Below, piece by piece: positions 58,531-64,000 of a DNA stretch of 64,000 nt. The DNA comes from Lampris incognitus (lineage: Eukaryota > Chordata > Actinopteri > Lampriformes > Lampridae), in the NCBI RefSeq assembly GCF_029633865.1, contig NC_079211.1, positions 10,590,794 through 10,654,793 on the forward strand, given 5' to 3'. The translations under genes were made by a program, and so were the position numbers. Each line of letters starts with the position of its first letter. The stretch's first letter is position 1. Under the pieces are notes generated by a model, which saw nothing but the letters and a program-made list of their open reading frames with translations, had not been told where the DNA came from and ran no database searches.

Positions 58531-58963
58531 CCCCCACCCCTCCCTTTTTCTCCCAATTGTACTTGGCCAATTATCCCACTCTTCCGAGCCGTCCCAGTCG
58601 CTGCTCCAACAACCCCTCTGCCGATCCGGGGAGGGCTGCAGACTACCACATGCCTCCTCCGATACACGTGGGGTCGCCAGCCGCTTCTTTTCACCTGACA
58701 GTGAAGAGTTTCGCCAGAGGGACGTAGCGCATGGGAGGATCACGCTATTCCCCCCAGTCCCCCCGAACAGGCTCCCCCAACTGACCAGAGGAGGCGCTAG
58801 TGCAGCGATCAGGACACATACCCACATCTGGCTTCCCACCCGCAGACACAGCCAATTGTGTCTGCAGGGACGCCCGACCAAGCCGGAGGCAACATGGGGA
58901 TTCGAACCGGCAATCTCCGTGCTGGTAGGCAACGGAATAGACTGCCACGCCACCCAGACGCCA
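58531..58963 (-). mobile_element. SINE-1 copy 17
   Basis: Flanked by TGACCATTATT (58520-58530) and TGACCATTGTT (58964-58974). It lies 200 bases upstream (transcript sense) of the exon 58194-58330, in sense. Confidence 0.93.
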
Positions 58964-58974
58964 TGACCATTGTT

Positions 58975-60861
58975 TTTTTTTTAACATTGGAACTTTCCAA
59001 TTTCCCACCCACTTCTTTTCATTGCACAGTGAGACGAAAAATGAGATCCGATCACAGGGTGGACACAACGCATTCAGCAAGAACTCACATAAATGCAAAG
59101 GGCCTGGTTAGACTGCTAATTCTCCAGATAACAAATCCAGATACAGACGGCACGACAATACCAGGTCTCAGAGACTGGCTTACAGATAAACAGACATCGT
59201 TTGTTCACCCCCCCCCCCAAAAAAAAAAAACAATCAGAAGAAATTCGGCAGAATGTCAGAATGCCTGTTGTGTGTGTGACTTTGAAAAACAACAGAGTCC
59301 TCAAGGATCTCAAACCTACATAGTTGCTCCTTACGCTGCACACCAGCCAACAACAGTCTCTTATTCATGCAGACAGGATAGAATACAGTGCAATGGACAG
59401 GGAGGGTTGGCTGCTGGTATTGGCACTGGTCCACCAGCATTCGGGGGGGGGGGTCAGGGACAAGGAAAGTATTATAATGGATGGATCCTATCACCAGGGT
59501 GGGCGACTGCCTCAGACTGGTTATTAGCTAGGGTATGGGCAGTAAGGCACACACTCACTCTTACTCACACACACACGCACACACACACACACACACACAC
59601 ACTGCAGGTCAAATGGAGACATGCAGACCAACAGCAGTGACTGACTGCTGTTGACATGGATGTCTTACAGAAAAATCAATGCTCGCCTGGTAACAATAGC
59701 AGGGAGGCCATGGCGTCTGTGTGTGTGTGAATGGGGTGAGGCCGAGGCCCAGATGACTCATGATGGGCTCTCAAGAGTGAGACAAAGAACATGGACATTC
59801 AGCTTTCTGGCTTCTGGACCCCCCCCCGCCCCAACCCCATGCTGAAAACCGTCCACAAAACAAAGAATCAGCTGAAGGCTGAAAGAGAGGGAAGAGAAGA
59901 AATAAGGCTGGAAGGAAAACGCCGCGAGAGTTATGGTCTGCAGAGAAAACTCCCAGAATTCCTCTTGTTCTCCTGCTGGGAGTGCAAAAAAGCTAGTGTA
60001 GAAGAGTGGAAGAGAACTAAATTCTTAAAAAGAGAACTTTACAATTTATATGTACTCATACAAGCCAACTGAGTATGCACCACAGTATTCTAGACCGGTT
60101 TCGCCTTAATTTTGATTTAATTATTTTTTTATAATTTCAGTAATTATGACTCAGATAAAGCCCTCTTCTGGTCTCGCATAAACCAGACTTGGTCTAATAT
60201 AAAATTAGAGACTGCCATATTTTAGGTCAGGAAAGTTGACCATCCTCCCCCCAAACATGACTTAAAACTGTTGTCCTCATCATTAGGATAAATGAGTGGC
60301 TCAAAATTAGGATTACAATAGAAAAAATTTGATTTTCTAAATTTGCCTATTTGCCTTCATTGTGAAGTACTTTTGTCTATTCCCAATGCAAATTACACAT
60401 GAACAAGAAGAAGCAACACTTCCAAAAACTTGACAAATCCAAGTTTAGCCTGAGCCCTGCTAATGAAATATAGATGGAAAAAACAAGTTAAGACTTCATG
60501 TTTAGTCCTACTGCTGGGGATGAATGCCCGCTGGTGTCCCAAATCCCAGTTTACTTAGTAGTGGGTTGAATAAGACATCCATCCATACCAGACAAACATA
60601 CCTGGACTCTGGTCTTTGCCAACTCACCAGCATTAAAGCAGCTTTTAATCGACCATGTTCAGCTTCTCTTTCCATTCCATTTTGCAGCCAGAGCAGATTT
60701 TAATATTTCTGTTTGATATGATGAATAGCGCGAGGAACCCCGCTCTCTGGCTCTGAACCGCTCATGTGAAATTAATAAAACACATTCTCTCAGCGTGGAC
60801 ATCTGATATGCAGCGAGTCCTGCGGTTAGACACATATTAATGCTGCTTAAATTAACTATAT
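58975..60861. other. Intron, nothing clear
   Basis: A CA run lies at about 59567-59602. The longest open frame (58858-59640, +) starts inside SINE-1 and has no family match. No exon of slc44a1 is recognised here. Confidence 0.5.
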
Positions 60862-61324
60862 TTTATTTATTTTATTTTTGGGGGATCCCCCCCCTTTTCT
60901 CCCTAATTGTATCCGGCCAATTACCCTCACTCTTCCGAGCTGTCCCGGTCGCTGCTCCTCCCCCTCTTCCGATCCCGGGAGGGCTGCAGACTACCACATG
61001 CGTCCTCCGATAAATGTAGAGTCGCCAGCCGCTTCTTTTCACCTGACAGTGAGGAGTTTCGCCAGGGGAACGTAGCACGTGGGAGGATCACACTATTTCC
61101 CCCAGTCCCCGCACAGGCGCCCCGACCGACCAGAGGAGGCGCTAGTGCAGCGACCAGGACACACACCCACATCTGGCTTCCCACCCGCAGAATTGTAGTC
61201 CACTGACTTCCGGTTTCTACTGCAGCGGTAGAAAGATTTACCCGTAGGTAACATGGGGATTCGATCCGGCGATCCCCGTGTTGGTAGGCAACGGAATCGA
61301 CCGCCACACCAGCCGGACACCCTC
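60862..61324 (-). mobile_element. SINE-1 copy 18, rearranged head
   Basis: Flanked by AAATTAACTATAT (60849-60861) and AAGTTAACTATAT (61325-61337). Between the middle and the B box, a stretch (TGACTTCCGGTTTCTACTGC) replaces the usual sequence. Confidence 0.9.
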
Positions 61325-61538
61325 AAGTTAACTATATGATGAGGAAATATCGACCTTTTCTTGCCATTAGCGCTGTACTTAGCATTAGCTAAATCCACGG
61401 GAATCCTTCGCACGTCGTGTGACCTTGTCGGTTAGAACGCTATGGGGTTGAACAGCACAGTGGCGGGAAACCTCACAGGAAGCGATGCGTTGGATGTAGC
61501 CAATCAGGAAGATAAACGAAGCGCCGAAGAGGATGCGA

Positions 61539-61715
61539 CGGGACTCCCATTTGTACGCCATTTCACCCGGGGGTTAACATAAGATAAGGTTCGGTTAATA
61601 TTAGCGTTGAGTGTTAATGTTATGATTGGGGCCAGTCGGGGCTGGGGTGGGAGTTAAGCTTAAAAATGATCAGGTTAAAATGGCGTCATCCGGGCGATAT
61701 GGCGTACGAGTCCCG
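61539..61715. mobile_element. MITE with terminal inverted repeats
   Basis: Left end CGGGACTC then GTACGCCATTTCACCCGG. The right end is its reverse complement with a six-base difference. The flanks GATGCGA and GATGTGA differ at one base. No coding content. The superfamily is not fixed. Confidence 0.75.
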
Positions 61716-61759
61716 GATGTGACCGTAACCGTTGTAGCTGAGGGGATTCATTCGTCTAT

Positions 61760-62300
61760 TCCAAAGGAACAATTTTCCGACTTCCGGTGATAAAATGGAG
61801 TACGCGCAGACTTATCACAAAATCAGAGTTGTACCCGGTAAAGCATTTTACGCATTAAAGGATTTAAAAGAAGGACTTGTAAGATCCCAATTCACGCTGA
61901 AGTCGCACCATTTCTACTTGAGAAGTAAGCAAACCACGTCATGTTGTACCGTGTTGTCATAGCGTTAACAATGTCTGTACTTTATCTCAACGTTTTATGT
62001 ACAGCTGCTAATAAATTGAAAATGTTGTTAATGTAATTTAAATACTTGCACGTTCACAAAAAGAGTAGAGGGTTGTTTACCTGTTTACCTGTACATGCAC
62101 CGGTCATTTCCACATGCGTTTGATTTTTATTTATTCCCCTTTTAACTAGCGTGACCGAGTGATAAACTGGCCTTTCGCAAAGCCCCGCCCCCCTTAGTTA
62201 CTGTTGCTATGCCCGTCAAGCATTTCAGAACTATCCAGGAAGTAGCCGGAAAACACCAAAACATGAAGGAAGAAATCAGCGCATTGTGTGGGTAAAAGTA
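61760..62300 (+). promoter_or_regulatory. Possible TATA-less promoter region
   Basis: It contains an ETS-type site (ACTTCCGGTG at about 61780), a GC box (CCCCGCCCCCC at about 62183) and an AGGAAGTAGCCGGAA cluster. Two ATGs (61795 and 62263) are each followed by a good donor. Inference only; no CpG counts were computed. Confidence 0.3.
61795..61924 (+). CDS. Possible first exon of an unknown + strand gene
   Basis: ATG 15 bases after an ETS-like site opens a frame of 43 codons (MEYAQTYHKIRVVPGKAFYA and then LKDLKEGLVRSQFTL) up to a strong donor GTAAGC. I do not recognise the protein. Without the splice the frame ends after 55 residues. It would lie on the opposite strand of slc44a1, in an intron. 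Confidence 0.3.
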
Positions 62301-62751
62301 ACAGTAATAATACGTTAGCTGTATTAGCTATCAATAATAGCTAGTAGCTAGCTTAGCTTGGAGCAGACAGGTATTTTTGTTGATTCTGGATGGATTAAGC
62401 TGGCCATGGGGTCTGCTATACTGCCAAATCTATTGCCGACATTGCGCTTCTTGCGTTCTGGGTTTCGGGAAGGGAAAGAAAATTACACCCCCTCCAAACT
62501 TTTCAGATATCTAGGATCCGATTTGCAGATCCCATAGGCACACCGTTTCAGCATTTTGTTGTGTGTTTGAAAGCTTGACGGACCGTTGCTAAGGTAGGAT
62601 TGGACAAGCACCGTTCTGGGGCGGTACTTTGCAAAAGGTCAATTCTGGGAAGTGGAGTTCACCCCCCCCAAAAAACAACAACAACAACAACGTTTTATTG
62701 TGGCCATACATGGCTGCAAAAGTGCACACTTGCCTTCCCTCTCTGTAATCT

Positions 62752-62860
62752 ATCCATCCATCCATTATCCAAACCGGGGATGCTGGAGCCTATCCCAGCA
62801 GTCATTGGGCGGCAGGTGGGGAGACACTCTGGACAGGCCGCCAGCCAGTCCATCACAGGG

Positions 62861-62955
<95 letters not shown>

Positions 62956-63186
62956 TCCCACCTAGGGACAGTTTTTAGTACGGCTGATTCATCTGACCTA
63001 CATGCCTTTGGACTGTGAGAGGAAACCGGAGCACCCGGAGGAAACCCACGCAGACACGGGGAGAACATGCAAACTCCACACAGATGACGACCCGGGAAGA
63101 CCCCCAAGGTTGGGATACCCCGGGGCTCAAACCCAGAACCTCCTTGCTGTGAGCCGACCGCGCTAACCACAGCACCACTGGGACGC
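62752..63186 (-). mobile_element. SINE-2 copy E with long (CA)n
   Basis: Full-length SINE-2 on the - strand. A CA run of about 44 units lies at 62863-62951. Confidence 0.9.
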
Positions 63187-63597
63187 ATATCTTTCGCATT
63201 TCTTACCTCTCTTTAACATAAATATAAATTTAAATAACAATTTTAATATAAAAAGCAACTAAACCCTAAACCATTTCAGTGAGTTTGCTGACATCTACAG
63301 GTATAAATAAATAAATATTATAACCTTATAGTATTTTGTTTTTTTTTAATTGCAATTACTTACAGAGAGAAGAAGGATTGAGATTCTAAATGCTTGGTAA
63401 ATCAGATGGCAGCAATGAAATGTTATTTAGGAGCGTAGTTAAGAAAATAATGAAACTTATTAAAAATATCTATCAGTAATACTGGCTGTGATATTATTCG
63501 CTATTGGATCAAATCAAAAGAAAATTGTGACTCTTTGACTTAATGTTAAGTGCACTGCATTTTATAGGGAAATTCCGCTGCTTATTTTCTGTACGTC
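63187..63597. other. AT-rich sequence, nothing clear
   Basis: No exon or known repeat seen. Confidence 0.6.
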
Positions 63598-63852
63598 ACA
63601 CACATTCACACCTAGGGACAATTTAGTATGGCCGATTCACCTGACCTTTGGACTGTGGGGGGGAACCGGAGTCCCCGGAGGAAACCCACACAGACATGGG
63701 GAGAACATGCAATAATGTGTGTGTGTATGTTGGCCCTGTGTGATGGCCTGTTCAGGGTGTCTCCCCACCTGCCACCCAGTGACTGCTGGGATAGGCTCCA
63801 GCATCCCTGTGACCCTGAGAGCAGGATAAGCAGGTCGGATAATGGATGGATG
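63598..63852. mobile_element. SINE-2 copy F, two pieces in opposite orientation
   Basis: 63598-63710 reads as the - strand middle of SINE-2 (CACACCTAGGGACAATTTAG to GGGGAGAACATGCA). 63712-63852 reads as its + strand 3' part (TGATGGCCTGTTCAGGGTGT to ATGGATGGATGG). The two pieces meet tail-out. Confidence 0.8.
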
Positions 63853-64000
63853 GATTTTCTGTATGTCCAGTAAGTGCAAATCTTTTAAAACATGACCACT
63901 TTGGAGCATTTCATTCTGACAGAGAAATCAACTTTGCCCTATCAAGAGAGCTGTTCCTACATGTACCAGAATGTATTGCGCGATAGACGACCAAACTAAG

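Noticed and set aside
58858..59640. 260-residue open frame on the + strand
   Set aside because: It starts in a SINE, has no splice sites or family, and ends in a CA repeat.
62600..62978. Thr/His repeat proteins
   Set aside because: Translation of the CA microsatellite within SINE-2.
58331..64000. First exons of slc44a1
   Set aside because: No - strand segment matches the expected N-terminus or first membrane segment with splice sites.

Overview
This window is vertebrate nuclear DNA, almost certainly from a ray-finned fish. The genes have many short exons with GT/AG introns. The introns are full of tRNA-derived SINEs, RTE- and L2-type LINEs, Tc1 and hAT-like DNA elements, and long CA/GA microsatellites, a mixture typical of teleosts. 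There are no operons, no ribosome binding sites and no bacterial genes. Most long open frames here come from repeats.

Layout. Two protein-coding genes point toward each other. On the + strand, 14 exons between 5436 and 29503 encode most of TBC1D2 (Armus), a coiled-coil Rab GTPase-activating protein. The exons carrying its N-terminal PH domain were not found and probably lie before the window. On the - strand, 12 exons from 58330 down to 37386 encode most of SLC44A1 (choline transporter-like protein 1). Its first exons (N-terminus and first membrane segment) were not found and probably lie beyond 64000. Reading phases agree across every intron of both genes. Between the two stops (29503 and about 37095) lie the tbc1d2 3' UTR and a long AT-rich stretch that is probably the slc44a1 3' UTR.

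Repeats. I count 18 copies or pieces of one ~430-bp tRNA-type SINE (SINE-1) and six pieces of a second (SINE-2). There is a nested LINE block (11990-15492), a decayed RTE LINE (54455-56530), a 40-bp minisatellite of about 44 units (8343-10098), a 277-bp CCTGT array, a large inverted-repeat element with a minisatellite at its centre (27306-28000), and two clear MITEs.

How the parts relate. The two proteins have unrelated roles (Rab7-linked endosome traffic; choline and ethanolamine transport) and are simply neighbours. The points most worth a second look are an open, coding-like read-through at the slc44a1 C-terminus, a GA microsatellite that forms the polypyrimidine tract of one slc44a1 exon, a near-perfect 84-nt hairpin at 2404-2487, sense-strand bias of SINE-1 inside genes, and two possible unannotated first exons near 61.8-62.3 kb. 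I found no clear novel multi-gene system.
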